A stretch of DNA of 60,000 bases, taken from Cryptomeria japonica. Its lineage: Eukaryota > Streptophyta > Pinopsida > Cupressales > Cupressaceae. The DNA lies in NCBI RefSeq assembly GCF_030272615.1, contig NC_081406.1:190771891-190831890 (forward strand), written 5' to 3'. Below are positions 1 to 10,695 of the stretch, piece after piece. How positions within the stretch are numbered: the first letter of the stretch is position 1; each line of letters opens with the position of its first letter. The position numbers and the translations under genes are program-made. The notes beneath the pieces were generated by a model. That model had not been told where the DNA came from. It saw nothing but the letters and a program-made list of their open reading frames with translations, and ran no database searches.

Positions 1-165
1 TTTGGAGAAGGGGCGCTACTTCAACCTCACCAAGAGCTCAATCTGAGGAAGTAGGAGAAATTTGGGGAAGGTATATTGGTTATTTGTGATTTTTATTGGT
101 TATTCTTTGTTTTTTGGATCTCTTTAGCGATTACGCATTCCTTAGATTTTGCTCTTCTTCACAAC
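1..165. other. Unassigned sequence at a break in element E
   Basis: Reading element E on the minus strand, protease coding similarity runs to a conserved LLSVGQ stretch near 185-170 and then stops abruptly. The remaining bases up to the window edge match neither the pre-integrase region expected next nor any other element here. It is either the start of a deletion junction or another insertion whose body lies outside the window. I cannot identify it. Confidence 0.4.
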
Positions 166-660
166 CATCTGTCCAACACTCAAAAGATTATGCTTTTGAC
201 CTTTTACATACAAGACATTATTAGTGTTATGCTTAGCATCAAGAGAAATGGAACCTCTATCACAGATTATACTAGCTTTGTCATCACCAAATCTTACTAC
301 ACCACCATCATACTTTTACATACTCACAAACTTACTCTTATCATCTGCCATGTGATGCGAGAAACCACTATCAATAACCCATTCATTTTTATCTTCAACT
401 TTAGCAACTAAAGCTTTCTCTTCATTAATGCAACTAGTAGAATGAATAGTCACTAGATCATCTTCCTTGATAGCAATAAACACCCATTCATCTCCTAAAT
501 TTCCCTTCTTAGATTCATCATTTGTCACACCTTCATCAGTAGCATAATAACATTTGTTCTGATATTTAGGCTTATATGGCTTGGGCTTAGGAACTCTTTC
601 CAGACACTTTGAGGTAAAATGTCCTATCTTATTACATGAAAAAAGATTTGAGAGGCAAAT
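166..660 (-). pseudogene. Element E gag C-terminus (zinc knuckle) and aspartic protease, broken
   Basis: From about 640 down, one frame reads CFSCNKIGHFTSKC-like residues (CX2CX4HX4C knuckle); a small frameshift next to it throws the upstream gag out of frame. An acidic linker with a DEGVTNDE-type motif follows (about 545-520), then the protease active-site motif IDSGFSHHM near 375-350 (Asp-Ser-Gly), then a stop after KFVSM near 316, beyond which the protease-like frame resumes to LLSVGQ. The copia protease cleaves the Gag-Pol polyprotein inside the particle; this copy cannot make it. Similarity ends near 165. Confidence 0.75.
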
Positions 661-961
661 TCACTTCATACTTTCCTACTCGTTTCGACAATATTTTGGC
701 AATCAGGGCTTCAAGCTCCTCAATCTCTCTTTCTTCTTCTTCAAGTTATCTCATCTCCTTCTCATATCTGGACACTGTTGTAGAAATTTCTTCTGGATCA
801 TATTTCTTCTTCCCATAAATAGTAGCTTTGAATGCAAATTTTGAATTTGGAAGAGATTCACCAAACTCACTCAACTCAAAGGCAACAAGCTTTCCAATCA
901 GCATGTCTCTAGTCACATTTGTCACCGTCTAGATCTCCTCAATAGCAATAGCCTTGTGCTA

Positions 962-1459
962 CTAAGAAGGAGGCAATGATCTTAATGGTTTAGCAACAAT
1001 CTCTAATTCTTCCAACACTCCATCGACACATCTAATATTCAACACAAGCTCATTCACTTTCTGCATAAAGGAGGTAATGTTCTCATCTTCACCCATCTTC
1101 AACATCTCATACTTTCCCTTCAAGCTTTGCAACTTAGTAACTTTCACATGGCTATCACCTTCATACAAAGTCTCTAGCTTCTTCCAGATCTCATGAGCAG
1201 TCTGCAAATCCATCACATTAGTCATCTTAGAGTCAAACAGGGCACTCAATAATGCTTCCTTAGCTCTAATATTGAATTTAACTTTGTTTATCTCATCTGG
1301 AGTTGTAGGATGATTCAGAGGAACATTATACACATTTTTAGTAACCTTGCATTAATCATCACCAATGCATCACAAGTGACACTCCATCTGGTTTTTCCAA
1401 AGAGTATAATTTGTTCCATCAAATCTCAAACTATTCTTCTTATGAGCATAGGTTGCCAT
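962..1459 (-). pseudogene. Element E gag, UBN2-type N-terminal part
   Basis: The start codon is at 1459, shortly downstream of the primer site. The protein opens MATYAHKK, continues with the DGTNYTLWKNQM motif typical of plant copia Gag, then NIRAKEALLSAL, HEIWKKLETLYEG and LKGKYEMLKMGEDENITSF, the hallmarks of the UBN2 Gag domain that builds the particle. Two stops lie near the N-terminus (in the segments corresponding to HLRCIG and GDDYW), one of them consistent with CGA to TGA. The frame ends at a stop after LRSLPPS near 962. Downstream gag is present but shifted. Confidence 0.8.
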
Positions 1460-1501
1460 CCCAGATCACCTCAAGCGATCAAGCTTCTTTCAAAGGATCT
1501 A

Positions 1502-1513
1502 TCTCTAATACCA
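1502..1513 (-). promoter_or_regulatory. Element E primer-binding site (initiator Met tRNA type)
   Basis: On the minus strand this reads TGGTATTAGAGA, two bases inside the LTR end. It differs by one base in the core from the common plant copia primer site TGGTATCAGAG. It marks the gag-proximal edge of the LTR and fixes element orientation. Confidence 0.8.
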
Positions 1514-1515
1514 AT

Positions 1516-2826
1516 TGTTGGAAACAATGCAACAAATTGAGAGGGGGGGTGAATCAGTTTGCTCACAAACTTTACTTAATTCAAACACAATTTTAGATTT
1601 GATAATTAACCAGTGAAAAAGTAAATCAACACCACATCAATAACACACATAACACCAATATTTTTGATGTTGAAAATCTGGTTAAGGGAAAAACCATGGT
1701 GGGAACCTACCCACAATGAGATAATAACTTGTTAGAAGTAATTGAAATATTACAATGGGGAATGCACATGCATTCAGGCACACTACCTAGAGCTCACTAC
1801 TCAAATCACATAACAAGAAGGGCTACAACCCTGAGGAAGACTCACTATCTTACAAAAACATTCGAATTATATTCGGAAGATCATGAACTGAGAAAATGGC
1901 ATCTCGTCATGCCTAGTTACAATTTTGGTTAAGCATACAATCTAATCTACTCTGCCACACTTCTTCACACTTCTTCATACTTCTTCTAAAACATTATTCG
2001 GACACATAGATACCTCTCTCACATGACTATTACATATATTTATACAGACTATGAACCTATATTTCAAGGTCAGCTCAACACTCATCACAAATTACAAAGC
2101 TATAACCATACATGCTACAATCACATCATGTGAACCTAAAAAATGTTAGCTAAGACATAGTATGGACCTAAACGAACACCTCTAACAAGAAATACCTCCA
2201 AGAATTAAGCCACAAACATCTGCAACATGCTACAATCAACATATCGACCAAGAACATCACATAACATGAACGTACTGATGAAATCATCAATAAAATGCAC
2301 AATGATCAATGCATAGCATTAGCATAGATGGAAACGATCTAGAAACATCCATAAGAATCATGAATTACAACAACAACCGCAACATCACCACTTACTAGAA
2401 TCTTCATCATCATCATACCGAACCTCAAAAACACTCACTGAACTGACTGTCAAAATGAAAGATTCACTTGCAAACCTCCAAATCATGAATCATTTGAATT
2501 TAGGACATGTATGAACATCCCAAACATAGCCAAATTTGCAAAACAAGATATTGCAACACAAAGCAATGAAGAGAAAAATCTATAACACTGATCAACACAA
2601 ACAACTGAGAAACCAACCATAATGTCGGATCTCGTAATTGATCAAATCATCATGTGAACCTTTGAAACTTTAGTTGAATCAAATAGAGATACTTATCTCA
2701 AAACCCTTTAATCCGCAACACACTGGCCAAACCAACTCATTTAATCTAACTTCAACATGGGAATATGTTGACATCAGTGACAACACATCATTCCAACAAA
2801 TTTCTCAATAATATCCAATGCTAACA
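1516..2826 (-). repeat. Element E 5' LTR (1311 bp)
   Basis: It begins TGTTGGAAAC and ends GCTAACA in plus-strand reading, with the poly-G/GTGAATCAG block shared by most LTRs here just inside the primer-site end (1541-1556). The block AAGGGAAAAACCATGGTGGG followed by CCCAC at 1684-1714 is the conserved LTR motif seen in the other families. At its far end, 2763-2800 matches on the opposite strand the first 60 bases of element A's LTR (TTGTCACTGATGTCAACATATTC), so E and A are related families. Confidence 0.8.
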
Positions 2827-3134
2827 TGGTCTAGTAGGTGGGACCCATCTTGCATTATTGTCTTTTGTGTACATTCTACCTAGGTTTCACTTAAGGGGGG
2901 TTTTGGTGTAATTTTAAGGTATTTTACCTTGGTTATTTTTCACCTAGGTCCTAATTACACATCACTTTAGCTTTCTTAGGGAACCACATAGAAGCCAGTT
3001 GGAGAATTTCCACTTTATGTGGCATTATCATGTTGTCATTTCCACTTTATGTGGTGTCTCCACCTTTATTTATTTTATCACATTATCATATCCACCTTTC
3101 ATGGTTGCACTTTGCTACCTTTGTTGGGTGATCC
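2827..3134. other. Older LTR-like sequence, left part (interrupted by solo LTR S)
   Basis: No coding potential. It contains short imperfect hairpins of the form CCAC-N5-GTGG (3009-3021 and 3047-3059). It continues at 4238, after solo LTR S, into sequence with a TATA-like box, so the two parts look like the U3 side of one older, probably Ty3-type LTR. Bases 3130-3134 (GATCC) are the left target duplication of S. Confidence 0.4.
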
Positions 3135-4232
3135 TGATGGTCTTGAAAAGAACTAAGAGGGGGGGATGAATCGGTGGCACCAAAACAAGAACAACTTTAA
3201 ACACTAACCGGTAGATGAACTTAACTAAGAATTTAACAAAATACATGCTATCCAAAATGAAATAACAACATCCACATAAAGTAGAACATCCACCATAACA
3301 CGTGTTTATACGTTGAAAACCCAGATAGGTAAAAACCATGGTGAGATGGAACTCACAAGTTAACTATCTGCAGTAATAGAAAATTGACTGGTTAAGTTCT
3401 TCCAAAGTGCTATGCTAGGAGCGAATCTTGTTAGAGATCCCAAGCCTGATTAGAAGCTTATACCATGTTAAGAGTACTACCCTATTAAGAGTAACCTTGG
3501 TGGAGGATTTTAGAATCCAAACTAATGGATCACCTTGTTAGAGGATTTGTACAATGAAGCTTGTTAGAGCTTACCCGGTTAGGGGATTTGAATCTGTTGT
3601 AATGATTAGAAAACAAAAAGAAAGATTTGATCTTTTTTGAGTAGCACAAGACTTTCTTGATCAGAGCATTCTAAGTAAATTCAACATTGCTCTCCATCTA
3701 AACACTTATATCACTCTTCAACAAAATATTTCACTTTTTATGCATATCAGTATTCGCATAAATCTCCTCTTCTATATCAGTTCTCTCTCTTTAAATGATC
3801 CACTAAGATGTCTTTAAATAGACATACAAATCTTATGTCGACCATAGGAACAAATTTCCTAAGTGCATTGTATCTAGACAATTAAACATAACTCATCACA
3901 AAAATGACCTCCAAACAAACGGTGTTGGTAACTCATCACAAAATTGGATACTGTTTGGAACAAAATATGTGAACCGTTGTCCTGGAATCTTCCACTTGAT
4001 CTTCATCTTCAACTTTATCTTCATTTTGATCCGGACTTAATGTAACCAAAGGTTCTCTCTTAGGCACATACCGGTTGACACATAGAACCGGTTAGAGATA
4101 GACCTTAAACATACTAGTTAACAGTGTAAATCAATGAAGTTACACCGGTAGTCAATGTAATCATATGCGTGTGAGAGTATTTCATCAATGACAACAAGTG
4201 ATGAATACATGATAATCATCATCAAGCCAACA
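3135..4232 (-). mobile_element. Solo LTR S (1098 bp), relative of the element F LTR
   Basis: The LTR runs TGATGGTCTTG...AAGCCAACA and is flanked by perfect 5-bp direct repeats GATCC at 3130-3134 and 4233-4237, so it is a single integration event with no internal region left. Its right end, reversed, reads TGTTGGCTTGATGATGATTA, the same start as element F's LTRs. It contains the poly-G/GAATCGG block (3158-3172), the conserved GAAAACCC...AAAAACCATGGTGAG block (3314-3345) and repeated GTTAGRGGATTT words. A solo LTR is the expected product of recombination between the two LTRs of a full element. Confidence 0.85.
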
Positions 4233-4237
4233 GATCC

Positions 4238-4944
4238 ACCTTTGGTGGTGTTATCATGTGATCACTTTTCCACTTTAGGTGGGATGATAGGTTGTCACTT
4301 TTTGTCTCATATCATAAGATTATGACACTTGTCATAATCATATGCACTCGTCTGTTCTCACCTTGGCTATATAATAAAGGGGTCTCCTATGTAATATTAA
4401 TTCATTGCATATTTATTGTATAGAATCCAATTGATTCTATTCTATTGCATCATTGATAGGAATACAATTTATTCTTGTCACATTCTTTCTCTCTTGTTTA
4501 TGTGCTTTCCATTTGGTATCTCGATCTTGGGTGGCTATCTCCATAGACAATTCTTACAATCACAATTATGTGGCTCAATGTAGATGATATCACCTCCCAT
4601 AGTTATTTTGTTCCTACAAAAAACAATAAAAATTACTAGGAACGAATTACGAAAACCAACTCTAGAAAAAGAATGACAAATGGAGGTGTTGGGAGAGATG
4701 TTGCTTTCATTGAGGATTTAATAAGCCATCTCCATGTCATTAAATGATTGAAGGAAAAGATAGACAAGAAAGAAATTAAAAAGACAACCATTGGATATTT
4801 ATGCATCATTGTGTTTTATGTCCACCTATATTGTGGCATGAATATTATTGGGTAGCTCATGCAGTTCCATCCATATTTTGAGATGGTTGGAGAAAGGACC
4901 TAAGTTTTCCAACTTGTTCATAGATTTGTTCTCCTCACTAAGGG
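4238..4944 (+). other. Older LTR-like sequence and unidentified flank (right part)
   Basis: It continues the sequence interrupted by S. CCAC-N5-GTGG hairpins recur at 4236-4248 and 4270-4282. A TATA-like CTATATAATAAAG at 4368-4380 is followed by a leader-like stretch, and TTCCTACA at 4611-4618 could be an LTR end, but no primer site I recognise follows and no partner LTR is seen. From 4640 the sequence runs into 26363 onward once element A is removed; no gene is recognisable there. Bases 4940-4944 (AAGGG) are the target duplication of A. Confidence 0.35.
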
Positions 4945-6277
4945 TGTTAGACATTGTTGCTACTAGGATATGTTGTTGTCATTGATGTCAACATATTCCT
5001 GTGATTTATTGCTCTGGTATTTGCAGATTGGTTTATTGGCTTCATGATTTGGTGTATGGAGTATTTCTAGTGTTATTACATCCTTCTGTATTGGTTTTGG
5101 TGATCCGGGAAGCTTAATTGATCATATCATATGATTTGGTTTGCAGTTGTTTTTCTGATCAGTGCTTTGCAAAGTTCGGTATTTCCTCCAGTATATTCCG
5201 GTATGATCAGATCTTGAGATGATTTTTTGGGAGATGTTTGGGATGGTCTTGTGTATCTTCATTGTAGATGGTTCATGATTTGGTGCTCCAAAGGTTATCT
5301 TTCTTTGTGACAGTTGTTGTTGTTCGAGTGTTTTTGAGGTTCAGATGTTGATCGATGAAGATTTGATGAGTGGCTTTGGTGCAGTTGTTATTGATGATTC
5401 TAATGTGCTCGTTGGTTTTTCCTCATCATGTCCTATTTTTTTTTATGATCCACATTGATCATTGTGCAAGTTTTTGGTGATTTTGTTGATCTGGTGATGT
5501 TCTTCGTGTTATGCAGTATTCTTGGTGATGTAGCATGTTGAAGTTGATCTTGACAAGATTTCTGGTGATCTTGCATGTTTGGAGATTTGATTTAGGTCCA
5601 TGTTATATTATGTATATCATTATATTGGTTCAGTGGTCGATCTTTGTATCGTGTGATGTAATTTTGTAATTGTGAGTTGAGGTTTTATGCAATCTTGTTG
5701 TCAAGGTTGATGAATTGTATAAATAGGTGATATAGTCATGTAATTTAGTTGTTGAGGTTGTGTGTGCATTATCAGAGAGTGGTGTACGTGTGAACAAGGG
5801 ATTCATATTTTAGTGTGGTTTATTGAGAAGATATTGTTGTAGAGCAGACAAATGTGCTTAACCAAAACTGTCATCGGGCATTTGCAGATGTTATTATTGC
5901 AGTTCATTCCTTTCGGATTGTAGTCCGAATCTTGTTGTAAGTCAGTGAGATGTCCCTAAGGGTTGTAGCATTCTAGGTTATTGTAATTTGAGTTGTAAGC
6001 TCTAGGAAGTGTGCCTAAATGTAGGTGAATTCCCCATTATAATATTTACACATACTATTGTAGAGTATCATCTTATTGTGGGTAGGATCCCAACATCATT
6101 TTTCCCTTAACCAAGTTTTCCACGCCAAAATCTTGGTGTTGTGTGTTGTGCTATCTATTTGCTTATCCTTGTTGTTACTCTAGTTTATTAGATTTGTGAT
6201 TGTGGTTAAGTTTACTAATCCAGTGAAAACTAATTCACCCCTCCCCTCTCAGTTTTCTCTCATTGTTGTTGCCAACA
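4945..6277 (+). repeat. Element A 5' LTR (1333 bp)
   Basis: It starts TGTTAGACATTG and ends GTTGCCAACA. Near its 3' end are the shared LTR features in plus orientation: GTGGGTAGGATCCCA (6079-6093), TTTTTCCCTTAACCAAGTTTTCCAC (6103-6123, written here from two adjoining words) and CACCCCTCCCCTCTCAG (6236-6252). A TATA-like TATAAATAG lies at 5718-5726. The poly-C tract is interrupted, unlike in younger LTRs. Confidence 0.9.
5718..5726 (+). promoter_or_regulatory. TATA-like box in element A 5' LTR
   Basis: TATAAATAG here recurs at 25813-25821 in the 3' LTR, in the same context (GAATTGTATAAATAGGTGA). A position about 780 bp into the LTR, upstream of the conserved R/U5-like blocks, suits the element promoter. 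This is inference from motif and position only. Confidence 0.5.
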
Positions 6278-6279
6278 AT

Positions 6280-6290
6280 TGGTATCAGAG
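6280..6290 (+). promoter_or_regulatory. Element A primer-binding site
   Basis: TGGTATCAGAG follows the LTR after a 2-bp AT spacer. It is complementary to the 3' end of the plant initiator Met tRNA, the usual primer of plant copia elements. Confidence 0.88.
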
Positions 6291-6333
6291 ATAGATCCTC
6301 TAGAAGAAGCTTGACAGCTTGAGGAGATTTGGG

Positions 6334-6443
6334 ATGGCAACTAGAAGTGGAAGTGTTGTCTTTAAGAAGGAGAGTCCGAGATTTGATGGAAATAACTATG
6401 CTATATGGAAGAACCAAATGGAGGCGCACTTGAGATGTCTTGG
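6334..6443 (+). pseudogene. Element A gag, first piece
   Basis: Gag starts with ATG at 6334 and reads MATRSGSVVFKKESPRFDGN, continuing through the NYAIWKNQM motif to HLRCLG, where it is cut at 6443 by element D. The five bases CTTGG at 6439-6443 are repeated at 15604-15608, and the same reading frame continues there with a GEDY-type motif. The piece itself has no stop. Confidence 0.85.
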
Positions 6444-7447
6444 TGATGAGGAGACAATAGACTGGAAGGAGGTTAACCTTGAACCAGCCAATCTCTAAGG
6501 TTCATAGACTCAGTCGATAATCCTTGTTTCTACTGATCCTTACATAATCTAAAAAATTCAAGCAATGGTTCAATGACACCAAACAACACCTTGGAAAACC
6601 CCAAGTCTCCACTATGTCTACTTACATACAGTAACACTTCTCAAGTTCTTGTGTGACTACACACACCCTTGCATATAGTGAGTGGGCTACTACTAGGCTT
6701 AAGGGTTTGAATGGCCCACTTGACCAATTCAATACAACACCTAAACACAAATGAAATAGAATTTCATAGTTTAGATCCACCAGAACATCAATTTTGACTC
6801 ACTTTCCCACAAACCTGAACCGGTTGTTATTAGGCCTCCATTTGAAGGAATAGGGTGATAACTTTTGACACCTTGAGGATCTAGGAAAAAAAATAATATT
6901 TCCAGACACCCTTTTGGGAGTTCTCCACAATATCTTAGTTTCTGGTACTGGAACAACTTGTAGATATCCCAACAGGTGTTGCACTAACAAACCTAATAGG
7001 GCTATTAGACCTATTTGACTATCACCTTTCACAAATTGAGTAGGTCCTCCTAATGGGTGACCACTACTGACCATGAAGTATAATGAAAACCTCCAAAATA
7101 CTCTTCTACCACATTCAAACCCTTTTCTAGTGCTCTACCACTCAATTCTCATGCACTACACTCATCAAACTAGTCTGTCACATAGAGATGTCGGACCTAG
7201 GGTTAGTTCTCCATCCTCTTCACCCTATTTTATCCTCTTAATGGATTTTGTTACTAACATATGACACATTTATTGTCATCTCCTATAACGACAGAGTGTT
7301 TAGTTAAGGATTGATAGGCCAGAACCCATTATTGCAGTCAAACCCTAGAGGTTTAAGGGTTTAGGGTACCCGATAGATATTTGCTTGTAGAATGGGGCAA
7401 AGACCACTTCAAGAGTTCACACTGAAATAAAAACAAAGGTAAAACAT

Positions 7448-9007
7448 GATAACTCAAATGATGAACCACAAGTACCAAACCAGTACTAAGAGCGGGGGGG
7501 TGAATTAGTACAAACACGAATACAGTCCAAAACCGGTTTGACAGCAAATACCCCAAATGATTGACAAACAGGGAAACTGGTAAAATAGAGTGCAACTGGT
7601 AACTTCTAGTACAACTCAATCAGTCATGAACCGGTCACTCAATAAGATTCCCTCTTAGCTCAATACTATAGTATCATTATATTCTCATGCATAAATAGAT
7701 AAACTAAATCATCAGATCTTCACAATAGTGAGTTCAATATGTTTTATAGACAAGCATAAAACATACAGCCTTCATATGCATAATAGATAAAATAAAGCAT
7801 CACAAGACAAAAGCATTTCACATGACACACATATTTTTCACGTGGAAACCCAACTGGGAAAAACCACGGTGGGGATGAATACCCACAAGCAGCTTTTTGA
7901 ACTCTTTAGAAGTTCGCTTTGTTAGGAGCCTTGTTCGGTTAAGAACATTACAATAGGTTCTGGTAGAAACTGATCCTGTTAAGGATCATCCGGTTAAGGC
8001 TTAAACCCAGTAGGGTCACCTTGTTAGAGGATTTTAAGAACTCAATAGCTGAAAGGATCTCCTAAGCTTCTCTAGCTTCTGAGAACTCATTAGCCTCAAG
8101 TTACCCGGTTAAGGCCACCTGATTTAAGGGATTTTGAATCAAGCCAGTTAAGGCTACCCTGTTAGGGGATTTTACAACTGTTGAAGTGGTTAGAGATCAA
8201 CAGGCATCACAATGATCTATTAATAGCACTCAATGCTAATGTAGATCTGTTTAGGCTCCTCTTTTCCTTTTGCACATTCACTTTGCAGGTATCTCTTCTC
8301 TCCTTTGGTCTGGCAAGAATCATGTATCGCTTTCCTTGGATACACACTCACAAATTTTGCCAACAACCTTAGATAGAAACCTAACATCGACCTTATAAGG
8401 AACAAACAGGTCAGTAGCAAAAACCCTAAACCCTAAACCTATTAGGTTGAGCAATTCAAACGGTTCAATCCTGACCGTTGAATCATACTACATTAAATGC
8501 ACCAGTCTTGAGTCGATCTCAAGACATTCTCCATCGTCCATTATCCACCATTTACATGGTGGCTGATAACTCATCACGCGTTATCACCGTTTGATAGACT
8601 TCGCACATTCCCGAGGTAGATAGGAAAAGTCATCTTCATGCAAGATCCTTCACGCCCACAGAGCTTATGTGGCAACACAATCTGTCCTCCATCATACTAC
8701 TAACGCATCACACAAAGATCACCGATTGAGTCACACAGACTTGAGGTACTCCAACTGGAAACCTCGAAGTGGAAGTTGCCTACCAACCGGTAGTCATACA
8801 GTGCTTCCATGTGCCGGTTCCCATAACTACATGCTGGTTCACCTTGAACAAATGTGCCGCTTCACTTTGGCATATATTGGTTCACACATATATCGGTACC
8901 TCTTTCTTCACTTATCACATGTGTCGGTTCGCACTATGTCTCATATTGACATAATGGACAACATACAATATCATTATGTCTTCATGCCGGTTCACATAAT
9001 GCCAACA
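7448..9007 (-). repeat. Element C 3' LTR (1560 bp)
   Basis: It begins TGATAACTC and ends CATAATGCCAACA in plus-strand reading. It holds the poly-G/GTGAATTAG block (7493-7509), the conserved block CGTGGAAACCC...GGGAAAAACCACGGTGGGG...CCCAC (7840-7887), repeated GGTTAAGG/GTTAGRGGATTT words (about 7970-8175) and a telomere-like AAACCCTAAACCCTAAACC (8421-8439). It is 37 bp shorter than its partner, mainly through loss of copies of the GGTTAAGG words. Confidence 0.92.
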
Positions 9008-9022
9008 ATCTCCCCCTTTGGC
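9008..9022 (-). promoter_or_regulatory. Element C polypurine tract
   Basis: On the minus strand GCCAAAGGGGGAGAT directly abuts the LTR, the position of the plus-strand primer. Two more tracts of the same type lie further inside, at about 9089-9102 (degenerate) and 9150-9159 (CTCCCCCTGA in plus reading). Confidence 0.85.
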
Positions 9023-9239
9023 ATTGATGGTAATATACAAAAGATATCTTCTCCCCGCTTGCTACAGATATCTTTTCGCTTCACTCCTTCTCCCTCTTTG
9101 ACAACAATGCCAAAGTGGAGGTACAATCATCACTGTTTCATCATGTTGCTCCCCCTGAGGAATAGCATCCATAAACACACCAATCAACCAAAGATTTGTC
9201 TTTTCAGTACCTGACTGATGTGGAACAATTACTTTTAGT

Positions 9240-9666
9240 TCACTTCCTGAAGGGGCAATACCCCTAATTCACCTCTCAAATGCACAAATGTTGTCTTTGG
9301 GAGAGGCTTGGTGAATATGTCTGCTAACTACTCCTTACTGGACACATACTCCAGTGCAATCTCTTTATTCTGAACCTTTTCCCTCAAGAAATGATACTTA
9401 AGCTCAAAATGCTTGGTTCTAGAATGTAAAACCGGATTCTTTGATATACTGATAGCACTTGTGTTATCACAGAATATACTTACTGATTCAAGTACAAGGA
9501 TCTTGAAGCCTTCCAGTACATGCTTCATCCAAATTGTCTGAGTGCAGTTCATGAAAGCTGCAACATACTCCGCTTCCACTGTAGACTGAGAGATACAACT
9601 CTGCTTTTTACTCATCCATGAGACCAGTCTACCATCGAGAAAGAATGCACCACCAGTTGTGCTCTT
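9240..9666 (-). pseudogene. Element C RNase H domain
   Basis: Reads LVSWMSKKQSC, TVEAEYVA, FCDNTSAISISKNPVLHSRTKH (in parts), YHFLREKV and ADIFTKPLPKD, the standard order of the copia RNase H that removes the RNA template. A TAG lies after VSSKE near 9328 in place of the glutamine normally found before the ADIFTK motif, and another at about 9669 within VDD-KST. Both lie in the same frame as the flanking domain. Confidence 0.85.
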
Positions 9667-10695
9667 CTAGTCATCCACATTACCGGCCCAATCAGCATTT
9701 GTGAATACTTTCAGATTGAAATTATTGTTGTATGGGTACCACAATCCATAGTCAACTGTTCCCTTCAGATACCTAAGAATCCGCTTGACTGCACTCAAGT
9801 GAGATTCTCTTGGACTCTTTTGGAACCTTGTAGTAATGCCAACTGCATGTGCAATATCCAATCTGCTATGCACTACATAATGCAACTTACCAATCATTGA
9901 TCGGTATTCCTTCTCATCAACCTTGCGGAATCATCCTCCTTTGTCAATTTGCAACCGGTCACCATCAGTGTACCAACCGGTTTGCTATCTTCCATGCCAG
10001 AAGTCTTCAACACTTTGACATATTTGGACTGAGTGATGAAGATTCCATCTTTCATCTGCTGGATCTGCAGTCCAATGAAGAACTTAATCTCCCCTATGAG
10101 TGACATCTCAAACTCTTTCTTCATCTCATCAGCAAACTCATGACTCATCTTGTCATCTCCACCAAAGATGATGTCATCAACAAAAACTTCACAGATCAGA
10201 ATCTGAACTTCTTCAGACTTCAAGTAGATATTGCTATCTTCACTTGTTCTCTCAAATCCAATCTTCACAAGATGGGAATGTAGGCGCTCATACCATGCCC
10301 TAGGTGCTTGCTTTAGACCATATAATGCTTTATGTAGCCTACATACCATGTCACTATCTTCAGATAGGGTAAACCCATCTAGTTGCTCAATATATACCTC
10401 CTCTTCAAGTACACCATTTAGGAATGCAGATTTTACATCCATTTGATATACCTTGAATCTCTTAAAAGCTGCATATGCAAGAAGCATACGAGCTCCTTCC
10501 AATCTGGCTACAGGAGCAAAGGTTTCCCCATAGTCTTCACCTTCTTCTTGAGCATATCCTTTGCATACCAGTCTGGCTTTATTCCTAATCACTGTGCCAT
10601 CCTCATTCAACTTATTTTTGAACACCCATTTAGTGCCAATGACATTTTTATGCTCTGGTCTGGTTACCAAGGACCATGTACCATTTTTCTCTATC
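9667..10695 (-). pseudogene. Element C reverse transcriptase
   Basis: Contains [63 protein letters not shown] and the catalytic [11 protein letters not shown] motif, so the palm residues are intact. A 1-bp loss near 9920 shifts the frame between the KEDDSAR segment and MIGKLHYV; the frame then runs through RYLKGTVDYGLWYP. A TAG at about 10696 separates it from the upstream region in place of a conserved Gln (EELD-IEKN). The normal role is copying genomic RNA into cDNA within the particle. Confidence 0.9.

Larger units (their letters stand above)
1..2826 (-). mobile_element. Element E: Ty1/copia retrotransposon, truncated by the window
   Basis: Order on the minus strand is LTR (2826-1516), primer site (1513-1502), gag (from 1459) and protease (to about 166), which is the order of a Ty1/copia element. 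Downstream pol genes and the other LTR would lie left of the window, so no target duplication can be tested; the five bases flanking the LTR on the right are TGGTC. The gag resembles that of element A closely enough that both belong to related copia families. Several stops and frameshifts show it is dead. Confidence 0.85.

Noticed and set aside
3122-3134. TGTTGGGTGATCC as the start of solo LTR S
   Set aside because: Taking TG at 3122 gives non-matching flanks; starting at 3135 gives the perfect GATCC duplication and agrees with the F-type LTR end.
6280-6290. tRNA gene fragments near LTRs
   Set aside because: Only the 11-13 bases complementary to the initiator Met tRNA 3' end are present at each site, exactly 2 bp from an LTR; these are primer sites.
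8421-8439. Interstitial telomere
   Set aside because: Only about 2.5 units, present at the same place in both LTRs of element C; it is part of the LTR.
8669-9214. 181-codon open frame in the LTR of element C
   Set aside because: It crosses the LTR edge and polypurine tract and is antisense to the element; the matching frame in the other LTR (14650-15162) diverges at the LTR border.
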